From Bacillota bacterium (GTDB lineage Bacteria > Bacillota > Clostridia > Lachnospirales > Lachnospiraceae), in the NCBI GenBank assembly GCA_023435505.1, contig JAEYRR010000304.1:1-7060 (forward strand): a stretch of DNA of 7,060 nucleotides, given 5' to 3'. Below the pieces are notes generated by a model. That model was not told the DNA's origin, searched no databases, and saw only the letters and a list, made by a program, of their open reading frames with translations. Both the position numbers and the translations under genes were made by a program. The first letter of the stretch is position 1. The number at the start of each line of letters is the position of its first letter. This document shows positions 1-5,329 of the stretch, piece after piece.

Positions 1-225
1 AATTAGTACACTGGAGTACTTTTCAATTCCTACATAATTAATAGTAGGGTTCTCCTTCGCTAGCTGTATTAAAAATTGTCCTTTTCCCATTCCTATTTCA
101 ATATGAAGAGGTCCCTTATTTTTAAATAAGGTTTGAAATCTTCCCTTCCATTGCTCCGGCTCGTGGATTACATAATCACTGGCAGCAATACTTTCTCTGG
201 AACCCTTTACATTTCTAAGACGCAT
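1..225 (-). CDS. trmB: tRNA (guanine-N7-)-methyltransferase, N-terminal part (cut by window edge)
   Basis: This enzyme makes m7G46 in the variable loop of tRNAs using S-adenosylmethionine (family knowledge). The 75 visible codons begin MRLRNVKGSRESI, the usual opening of Firmicutes TrmB. They contain the SAM-binding motif I HIEIGMGKGQFL at residues 41-52, followed by NYVGIEKYSS at 63-72, whose acidic residue E68 is in the position expected to contact the SAM ribose. The start is the ATG at 225-223, preceded on the minus strand by AGGAG (complement of 233-237) at 7 nt spacing. The rest of the gene lies to the left of the window. It is transcribed divergently from the ATPase operon from a near-consensus promoter at 276-304 and is functionally unrelated to it. 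Identification is firm because the SAM motif and the N-terminal signature agree; only about a third of the protein is visible. Confidence 0.93.
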   Translation of the reverse strand, partial: MRLRNVKGSRESIAASDYVIHEPEQWKGRFQTLFKNKGPLHIEIGMGKGQFLIQLAKENPTINYVGIEKYSSVLI

Positions 226-275
226 TCCTTTTCTCCTCTAACGTATAGGCTTTAGACATTAGTATGCCCAATTTG

Positions 276-304
276 ATTATAAAATTAACTTCCCTACTAG
301 TCAA
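276..304 (-). promoter_or_regulatory. sigma-A-type promoter for trmB
   Basis: Read on the minus strand, TTGACT (304-299) is followed after exactly 17 bases by a perfect TATAAT (281-276). The match is 11 of 12 bases with ideal spacing and points toward trmB, giving a predicted 5' leader of roughly 45 nt. The promoter is inferred from sequence only. Confidence 0.75.
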
Positions 305-385
305 ACAATTTTGCTGTCGGGTTTTCTTATATTTACATAGTATTCTTTACATTATGTTTATAATTCTTAATTTTTCACGGATTGT

Positions 386-414
386 TTGTCAAATGTGATT
401 CTTTGAGATACAAT
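386..414 (+). promoter_or_regulatory. sigma-A-type promoter for the V-type ATPase operon
   Basis: TTGTCA (386-391) and TACAAT (409-414) are separated by exactly 17 bases, matching 10 of 12 consensus positions. Transcription would start near 421, giving a leader of about 170 nt before the first ATP synthase gene at 595. A perfect TATAAT also occurs at 359-364, but no -35 box sits at proper spacing before it. This is the best candidate for the operon's main promoter. Confidence 0.65.
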
Positions 415-582
415 GTGTTTAGTTACTATGCTTTATTAAAAATGTACATATTAAAAATACTAAAGTTATTTATTTTCTACATATTGACTATGGCAATTCT
501 AAAAAAATGGTGTATTATGGTATCGTGCATTTTATTTATTTTAATATATATACTAAAAACGGTAAATATAATGAGCATTGAT

Positions 583-588
583 AGGAGG
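583..588 (+). promoter_or_regulatory. ribosome binding site fixing the start of the first ATPase gene
   Basis: A perfect AGGAGG lies 6 nt before the ATG at 595. It decides the start: the reading frame is open far upstream, as far as a TTG that overlaps the -35 box at 386, and neither that TTG nor the in-frame ATGs at 442 and 571 has a comparable site. Confidence 0.85.
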
Positions 589-594
589 TCTAGC

Positions 595-906
595 ATGGAA
601 AAAGTCATTAATGTATTGTATGAGATAGAAGAAAAAGCAAATAGAATTCTAGATCGTGCATCTGAACAGAAACAAAAGCTCTATGAGCAATTAAATTCAG
701 ACCTTGAAGCTTTAGAAAGCACTATAACATCAGATACCAATGAAAAGATTAATGCAATGAAAGCTAACATGGAATCTGAACTTGCTTCAGAAAGATCTGC
801 TCTAACAACTGATTGTGAAAGGCAGATACAAGCATTGCAGGATAACTTTACTAATAATCATGATGTATTAGTAGAAAAATTATTCCAACATATTATTGAA
901 GTTTAA
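595..906 (+). CDS. ntpF: V-type ATP synthase small peripheral-stalk subunit (NtpF/subunit H-like coiled coil)
   Basis: This 103-residue protein is predicted to be almost entirely a charged alpha-helical coiled coil (residues about 1-85, rich in E, K, Q, A and L), ending in LVEKLFQHIIEV. In V/A-type ATPases a protein of this size and composition pairs with NtpE to form the peripheral stalks linking the A/B head to the cytoplasmic part of NtpI. It is named NtpF in Enterococcus and subunit H or G in other systems. The assignment rests on its first position in the operon, length and heptad-like composition, because this subunit is poorly conserved in sequence. The start at 595 follows a perfect AGGAGG. 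The frame is open upstream from 382 and would add 71 hydrophobic, AT-rich codons, which I regard as untranslated leader. The next gene, ntpC, begins 61 nt downstream, the largest gap in the operon. Confidence 0.78.
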   Translation: MEKVINVLYEIEEKANRILDRASEQKQKLYEQLNSDLEALESTITSDTNEKINAMKANMESELASERSALTTDCERQIQALQDNFTNNHDVLVEKLFQHIIEV

Positions 907-937
907 ATACATGACTATTTAATACTTCCAGGAATAT

Positions 938-952
938 GAATCCTTAGGATTC
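938..952. repeat. perfect palindrome before the ntpC ribosome binding site
   Basis: GAATCCTTAGGATTC is a perfect inverted repeat of 7-base arms around a central T. As RNA it could fold into a 6-bp stem (938-943 with 947-952) with a 3-nt loop. It sits 4 nt before the AGGAGG at 957-962. There is no following T-run, so it is not an intrinsic terminator. It could be an mRNA processing or stability element, a translation modulator or a protein site; function is unknown. Confidence 0.6.
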
Positions 953-967
953 AGAAAGGAGGTCTAG

Positions 968-2002
968 ATGTCTGGCTTATTAAGTTATAGTGGCATCATA
1001 ACTAAAACAAGGGCAATGCAGAAACGCATCATTCCCAAAGCAGATTACGAGACAATAGCGAATATGGACTCCACATTCGAGCTAATTAACTATTTGAGAT
1101 CTAATCCAAGTTATACGGCTATACTGCAAAACCGAGACGAACATGGATTACACAGAGCCCAAGCCGAACAGATTTTAGCAGATTCTATCTATTTAGATTT
1201 TGCCAAACTTTATCGATTTGCGAACCAGAAGCAGAGAAAGGTTCTCTCTCTCGTATTCTTCCGATTCGAAGTATCCATATTAAAGGGCTGTTTACGTAAC
1301 GTATTTAGTTCCGACGATACTTATGATCTACTGCTATTTGAACCATTTTTTCTAAAACATTCAGATCTCAAGGTAAAGGAGTTAGCCGCTTCCACTTCAA
1401 TGGAAGAATTCATCTCAAACTTGGCAGGAACCCAGTATTATGACTTGTTTAAGAAGCTTCATGATACAAATCATTCAACTTTACAGGATTATCAAGTTCA
1501 ATTAGATATCTATTTCTTTAAAAAGGTATGGAAGCTAAAGGACCATATTTTAAGTGGAAAGAACCTAAAAGTAGTAACCATGATTTATGGTACCCAGATA
1601 GATCTATTAAATCTGTTATGGACTTACCGTTCCAAGAAGTTCTATGATGTTGAGACCGGCAAGATACTGGCGAGCATCATACCTATTAATTATAAATTAA
1701 GTAAACAAGAGCTTACAACATTAGTTGAAGCTGTTTCAGTAGAGGAATTTATGAAGCTGGTACAGAATACTTATTATGGTAAGTTGAATGATGCAACCAA
1801 TGCAGACTCATTGGAACTTTTATACCTTCAGATGTATCAACAGTTATATGATACCTGTAGTCTAAAGTTCCCAAAATCCATGGCTCCGGTGATAAGTTTT
1901 CTCTACCTAAAGGAATTGGAACTGGATATGTTAACAACCTCAATAGAATGTATTCGTTACAAATTAGGTCCTGCAGAAACTCTAAACTATTTGAAACTTT
2001 AA
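968..2002 (+). CDS. ntpC: V-type ATP synthase subunit C (central-stalk d / AC39 family)
   Basis: This 344-residue soluble protein belongs to the AC39/subunit d family. It forms the funnel-shaped socket that sits on the membrane rotor ring and connects it to the central shaft. The length is normal for the family (about 330-350). Recognisable family segments are YFFKKVWKL (182-190), GTQIDLLNLLWTYRSKKFYD (208-227) and the C-terminal ISFLYLKELELDMLTTSIE (309-327) leading into IRYKL. The start is the ATG at 968, 5 nt after a perfect AGGAGG at 957-962; the whole module AGGAGGTCTAG before this ATG is nearly identical to that before the first gene. No signal peptide or membrane segment is seen. It lies between the peripheral-stalk gene and ntpI, whereas in Enterococcus hirae ntpC follows ntpE. 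The stop is TAA, with ntpI starting 33 nt downstream. Identification is firm. Confidence 0.93.
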   Translation: MSGLLSYSGIITKTRAMQKRIIPKADYETIANMDSTFELINYLRSNPSYTAILQNRDEHGLHRAQAEQILADSIYLDFAKLYRFANQKQRKVLSLVFFRFEVSILKGCLRNVFSSDDTYDLLLFEPFFLKHSDLKVKELAASTSMEEFISNLAGTQYYDLFKKLHDTNHSTLQDYQVQLDIYFFKKVWKLKDHILSGKNLKVVTMIYGTQIDLLNLLWTYRSKKFYDVETGKILASIIPINYKLSKQELTTLVEAVSVEEFMKLVQNTYYGKLNDATNADSLELLYLQMYQQLYDTCSLKFPKSMAPVISFLYLKELELDMLTTSIECIRYKLGPAETLNYLKL

Positions 2003-2021
2003 TTTTCACAAATAATAAAAC

Positions 2022-2027
2022 GGGAGG
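2022..2027 (+). promoter_or_regulatory. ribosome binding site fixing the GTG start of ntpI
   Basis: GGGAGG lies 8 nt before the GTG at 2036. An earlier in-frame GTG at 2027 overlaps the site itself and cannot be its start. The ATG at 2048 is 20 nt away, too far. The GTG at 2036 is therefore the likely start. Confidence 0.8.
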
Positions 2028-2035
2028 TGCTACTT

Positions 2036-3943
2036 GTGATAGAGAAAATGCAGTTTATCAACATCACGGGTCCAAAAAATGATATTGACCGTGTGGTAAA
2101 CATCTATCTAAGCAAACATGAAATTCACCTTGAGAATGCACTGTCGGAATTAAATAACGTAAGAGATTTAAGACCCTTCATGGAGCCTAATCCATATAAA
2201 GACATCTTATCCAAAGTGGAGGATATGATAAAAAAGGTTGAGAATCCTAACGAAGTGCCATCTAAGGAGCTTACAGCTGAGGAAGCTATTACGATTATAA
2301 ACGACATGTACAATGATCTGGCTGAATTGAATAAGGCTAAACTTGCTTTAAAAGAAAGCCGTAATCACCTTCGTGACTTACTAAAGCAAATTGAACCATT
2401 TCGTCTTCTAGACTATGACTTAAGAAAAATTCTTCATTTTCGTTTCATCAAATTCAGATTTGGTCGTATCTCCAGAGAGTATTTTGATAAATTTTCAAAG
2501 TATATCTACAACAATCTGAATACTGTATTCTACGATTGTTACAGTGATAAGGATTATATTTGGGGCGTATACTTTGCACCACAATCCTCTGTGGTAGAAG
2601 TAGATGCAATTTATTCCTCCCTTCATTTTGAGAGAATCCTTATTCCAGATGAGTATGAAGGTACTCCTGAAGAGGCTTATCAGAATATGAACGAGGAGCT
2701 TAGCGGATTACTAGAAGAAATTAAAGAAGTTTACCAAAAAATCAGCACCTATATAAATGATCACAAAGTAGACCTTGTATCCGCTTACAAATGTTTAGAA
2801 CGTCTAAGCAGAAACTTTGATATTCGTAAGATGGCTGCTTTAACAGAAGATAAAAATGAAAAAGCTGTCTTCTATATTCTGTGCGGTTGGATGACGATTA
2901 AAGATACACAGAACTTCTTAGCAGAAATCTCAGATGATGAGCATGTATTTGTAATCACCGATTCTCATCCAGATGATTCAGAGACTATGAAGCCCCCTAC
3001 AAAGCTTAAGAATCCAGCAATATTTAAGCCTTTTGAGATGTTTGTTAAGATGTATGGTTTACCTGCTTACAAAGAGCTTGACCCAACTCTATTTGTTGCC
3101 ATTACGTATTCCTTCCTTTTTGGAGCGATGTTTGGTGATGTTGGACAGGGACTTTGCTTAGTAGTGGGCGGATATTTACTATATAAATTTAAGAAAATGA
3201 GCCTTGCCGGTGTTATTGCTACAGCTGGTATCTTCTCAACTATTTTTGGATTTGCCTACGGATCCATATTTGGTTTTGAGGACATCCTAGAAGGCTTCTG
3301 GCTAAAACCTATGAACAATGTTATGACTGTATTGATAGTCTCCGTTGCGGCAGGTATGTTTTTATTGGTTATTTCTATTGTATTAAATATTATCAACTCT
3401 ATTCGAACACATGATTTAGAAAAACTACTATTTGATCCAAACGGTATTGCTGGTTTAATTGTTTATGGTGGTATTGTTGCTAGTGTATTTGCAATCTATC
3501 TGGGTGCTACACTTCCTGGGACCATAGTATTAGTGATTCTACTGGGTTTACCTCTGCTTGCAATCTTCTTAAAAGAACCACTGACTCGTTTACTTGAGCA
3601 TAAAAAGGTAATTGAGGGAAGTGTAGGCATGTTTATCATCGAAGCACTGGTAGAGCTCTTCGATGTTGTATTATCCTATGCTACTAATACCATTTCTTTT
3701 CTTCGTGTAGGTGCTTTCGCACTGAGTCATGCCGGAATGATGGGGGTAGTATTATTGTTAGCTGGCGCTGAACATGGTGGGGATCCAAACTGGATTATTA
3801 TCGTAATCGGTAACTTTGTAGTAGCTGCTATGGAAGGCCTGATTGTAGGAATTCAGGTACTTCGTCTGGAATACTATGAGTTGTTCGGCCGCTTCTATCG
3901 AGGGACAGGAAAAGAATTTAAAGCATTTAACCAAAAAAAATAA
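2036..3943 (+). CDS. ntpI: V-type ATP synthase subunit I (membrane a subunit)
   Basis: This is the stator membrane subunit that forms the ion half-channels beside the rotor ring and anchors the peripheral stalks. From the GTG at 2036 it has 635 residues, within the usual range. Residues 1 to about 345 are a hydrophilic cytoplasmic domain opening MIEKMQFINITGPK, with a coiled-coil-like region around 60-125. The rest is a membrane domain with about seven or eight hydrophobic segments. Family motifs are MFGDVGQG (365-372), SFLRVGAFALSHAGM and the C-terminal VLRLEYYELFGRFYRGTGK. R557 in the LRVGAFALSH motif aligns with the essential Arg735 of yeast Vph1p, and R610 in LRLEY aligns with Arg799, so the ion-transfer arginines are intact. 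The ntpK start is 34 nt after its TAA. Identification is firm; the start choice depends on the ribosome binding site at 2022-2027. Confidence 0.95.
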   Translation: MIEKMQFINITGPKNDIDRVVNIYLSKHEIHLENALSELNNVRDLRPFMEPNPYKDILSKVEDMIKKVENPNEVPSKELTAEEAITIINDMYNDLAELNKAKLALKESRNHLRDLLKQIEPFRLLDYDLRKILHFRFIKFRFGRISREYFDKFSKYIYNNLNTVFYDCYSDKDYIWGVYFAPQSSVVEVDAIYSSLHFERILIPDEYEGTPEEAYQNMNEELSGLLEEIKEVYQKISTYINDHKVDLVSAYKCLERLSRNFDIRKMAALTEDKNEKAVFYILCGWMTIKDTQNFLAEISDDEHVFVITDSHPDDSETMKPPTKLKNPAIFKPFEMFVKMYGLPAYKELDPTLFVAITYSFLFGAMFGDVGQGLCLVVGGYLLYKFKKMSLAGVIATAGIFSTIFGFAYGSIFGFEDILEGFWLKPMNNVMTVLIVSVAAGMFLLVISIVLNIINSIRTHDLEKLLFDPNGIAGLIVYGGIVASVFAIYLGATLPGTIVLVILLGLPLLAIFLKEPLTRLLEHKKVIEGSVGMFIIEALVELFDVVLSYATNTISFLRVGAFALSHAGMMGVVLLLAGAEHGGDPNWIIIVIGNFVVAAMEGLIVGIQVLRLEYYELFGRFYRGTGKEFKAFNQKK

Positions 3944-3963
3944 TTTGAGACGGATTTATTTTA

Positions 3964-3969
3964 AGGAGG
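3964..3969 (+). promoter_or_regulatory. ribosome binding site fixing the start of ntpK
   Basis: A perfect AGGAGG lies 8 nt before the ATG at 3978. A second ATG follows directly at 3981 (11 nt). The frame is open back into the end of ntpI (3876), but that upstream part overlaps ntpI coding sequence in another frame and has no matching site. Confidence 0.85.
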
Positions 3970-3977
3970 AATTTACT

Positions 3978-4400
3978 ATGATGATTAAACTCATTTTTGT
4001 TGCAGCTCTTATTTTAAGCATTATCGTTCCATTTGGAGCATTTTTATTAAGCGAAAAAACCAAGGGTGGTCTTAAGAGAACCCTTGCATGTAACGCATTT
4101 TTCTTCTTTGGCACATTAATTATTGCAGATATCTTATTATTCTCAGGTAAAGCATTTGCTGCTACTGATACTGCAGCTGTTGCTTCTACTGTAGACGGAT
4201 GGAAATACATTGCCGCTGCCCTTTCTACTGGTTTATCCTGTATCGGTGGTGGTATTGCAGTTGCCAGTGCAGCTTCCGCCGCTCTTGGTGCATTATCTGA
4301 GGATTCTAGTATCATGGGTAAGGCTCTTATCTTCGTAGCTCTTGCAGAAGGTATCGCTTTATACGGACTTTTAATCTCCTTTACAATTATAGGACAGTAA
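3978..4400 (+). CDS. ntpK: V-type ATP synthase subunit K (membrane rotor ring proteolipid)
   Basis: This 140-residue hydrophobic protein forms the rotating c-type ring that carries the coupling ion. Four hydrophobic stretches are seen: about 4-24, 38-60, 75-105 and 116-138. The last two form a typical c-subunit hairpin: a Gly/Ala-rich helix (AAALSTGLSCIGGGIAVASA, 79-98), a polar loop LGALSED (103-109) and LIFVALAEGIALYGLLISF (117-135) with the ion-carrying carboxylate E124. The first two stretches do not resemble a c-hairpin and carry no carboxylate in the equivalent place. The second ends in GKAFAATD, like a signal-peptidase site after residue 61, so the mature subunit could be a single hairpin. 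The V-type K of Enterococcus is instead a 16-kDa double hairpin with one Glu. It sits between ntpI and ntpG, 12 nt before the latter. Identification is firm; processing and ion choice are inference. Confidence 0.93.
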   Translation: MMIKLIFVAALILSIIVPFGAFLLSEKTKGGLKRTLACNAFFFFGTLIIADILLFSGKAFAATDTAAVASTVDGWKYIAAALSTGLSCIGGGIAVASAASAALGALSEDSSIMGKALIFVALAEGIALYGLLISFTIIGQ

Positions 4401-4412
4401 GCAGGTGATCAG

Positions 4413-4721
4413 ATGCAGATGTATTTAATCAGCGATAACGTTGATACCTATACCGGAATGCGCCTTGCAGGCGTCGATGGCATTGTCATCCATTCCAAAA
4501 AACATCTAAAAGAACAATTAGAAAAGGTAATGAATAACAAAGATATCGGTGTAGTGTTGATAACAGAAAAACTCAGTTCAGAATTTCCAGACATTATTGC
4601 TGAGATTAAACTTCATCGACGTCTGCCTTTGATTGTGGAAATCCCTGACCGCCATGGTTCTGGACGAAAAGCAGACTTTATCACTTCCTATGTAAGTGAA
4701 GCAATTGGTCTGAAATTATAA
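4413..4721 (+). CDS. ntpG: V-type ATP synthase subunit F (central stalk; NtpG)
   Basis: This 102-residue soluble protein is the small central-stalk subunit that binds subunit D and modulates ATP hydrolysis. It is called NtpG in Enterococcus and subunit F (AtpF) in archaea and Thermus. It shows the expected alternating strand/helix Rossmann-like fold: MYLISDN, the conserved MRLAGVDGIVI segment (16-26), IGVVLITEKL (45-54) and RRLPLIVEIPDRHGS (69-83), then a C-terminal helix. The start is the ATG at 4413, preceded by AGGTGATC (4403-4410), which matches the downstream part of the anti-Shine-Dalgarno complement at a good distance. A second in-frame ATG at 4419 is also possible but is less well placed. 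The gene begins 12 nt after ntpK, the tightest gap in the operon. Length and motifs are normal. Confidence 0.92.
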   Translation: MQMYLISDNVDTYTGMRLAGVDGIVIHSKKHLKEQLEKVMNNKDIGVVLITEKLSSEFPDIIAEIKLHRRLPLIVEIPDRHGSGRKADFITSYVSEAIGLKL

Positions 4722-4742
4722 ATGAAAAGGACGTGATAGCCT

Positions 4743-5309
4743 ATGAATCTAGACGTAAAACTTGATCACTTTTACCAATCCGTAATTGATGAGGCCACTC
4801 ATGAAAGTGACAGCATTCTTATAGAATATAAAGCATCTTTACAGAAGATCTATGATGAGAAAAAAGCTGAGCTGGAAGCGAAAGCAAAGGCTCGTCTGAA
4901 AGTGGAAACCGACAACCTCTATCGTGAAAAAAACAAGCAACTTTCCAATGAGGCTATAGAAATACGGAAAACACTTAGTTTAAAGACACAGGAATTAAAA
5001 GATTGCTTATTTAATGACATACATCGTAAGGTTATGGAATACATGGAGACTCCTGAATATAACCAGCTTTTAATCGCTCAGATTACTTCTGCTATTCAGT
5101 TTGCCCGAGGCGAGGATATTACTATATACATTAATACTTCTGATTCCTCTAAGCTAAAATCCTTACAAGAAGCTACTGGTGCTACACTTACCATAACCAA
5201 TACAGATTTTATCGGTGGTACTCGTGCTGTTATTAGTTCTAAACACGTTTTAATTGATAATTCCTTTGCTACTAAATTGGCAGAAGAAAAACATAACTTT
5301 CAATTCTAA
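4743..5309 (+). CDS. ntpE: V-type ATP synthase subunit E (peripheral stalk)
   Basis: This 188-residue protein is the larger peripheral-stalk subunit. Residues 1 to about 95 are a long, charged helix rich in K, E and A (for example EKKAELEAKAKARLKVE, 39-55), expected to wrap around the small coiled-coil subunit encoded at 595-906. Residues about 100-188 form the alpha/beta head that contacts subunits A and B. The family hallmark IGG (157-159) and VLIDNSF (169-175) close to the C-terminus are present. The start is the ATG at 4743, preceded by AGGACGTGAT (4728-4737), nine of ten bases matching the ideal site. It is placed between ntpG and ntpA, 21 nt after the former and 20 nt before the latter. 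The length is slightly short of, but compatible with, the family's roughly 190-200 residues. Confidence 0.92.
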   Translation: MNLDVKLDHFYQSVIDEATHESDSILIEYKASLQKIYDEKKAELEAKAKARLKVETDNLYREKNKQLSNEAIEIRKTLSLKTQELKDCLFNDIHRKVMEYMETPEYNQLLIAQITSAIQFARGEDITIYINTSDSSKLKSLQEATGATLTITNTDFIGGTRAVISSKHVLIDNSFATKLAEEKHNFQF

Positions 5310-5329
5310 ATAAGGAGGTTTGCTCCATT

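Larger units (their letters stand above)
226..594. other. AT-rich divergent intergenic region between trmB and the ATPase operon
   Basis: This gene-free stretch of about 370 bases separates two divergent genes, so no terminator is expected and none is seen. It holds a minus-strand promoter (276-304), a plus-strand promoter (386-414) and the untranslated leader of the ATPase operon (about 421-594). About 80 bases lie between the two -35 boxes, enough room for a regulator, but I could not pick out a clear palindromic operator there. TTTACAT occurs twice (332-338 and 346-352) and TATTAAAAAT occurs twice (434-443 and 449-458). Both are short repeats in AT-rich DNA and may be chance. Confidence 0.8.

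Noticed and set aside
359..364. Perfect TATAAT as a second operon promoter
   Set aside because: The nearest -35-like TTTACA boxes (332-337 and 346-351) give spacers of 21 and 7 bases, and there is no TG extension at the right position.
484..518. TTGACT (484-489) with TATTAT (513-518) as an internal leader promoter
   Set aside because: The spacer is 23 bases, well outside the 16-18 range.
938..952. Intrinsic terminator or attenuator between the first gene and ntpC
   Set aside because: The stem is short and AT-containing, and no T-run follows it; a ribosome binding site follows immediately.
1749..2009. Minus-strand open frame of 86 codons inside ntpC
   Set aside because: It lies antisense to the conserved C-terminal part of ntpC, has no ribosome binding site and resembles no protein I know.
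2125..2313. Minus-strand open frame of 62 codons inside ntpI
   Set aside because: It is antisense to the cytoplasmic domain of ntpI, without a ribosome binding site.
3876..3977. N-terminal extension of ntpK overlapping the end of ntpI
   Set aside because: The frame is open there, but the stretch is charged, overlaps ntpI coding sequence in another frame and has no ribosome binding site, while a perfect AGGAGG serves the ATG at 3978.
3956..4315. Minus-strand open frame of 119 codons over ntpK
   Set aside because: It is the antisense shadow of the Ala/Gly-rich ntpK; its composition simply mirrors that gene.
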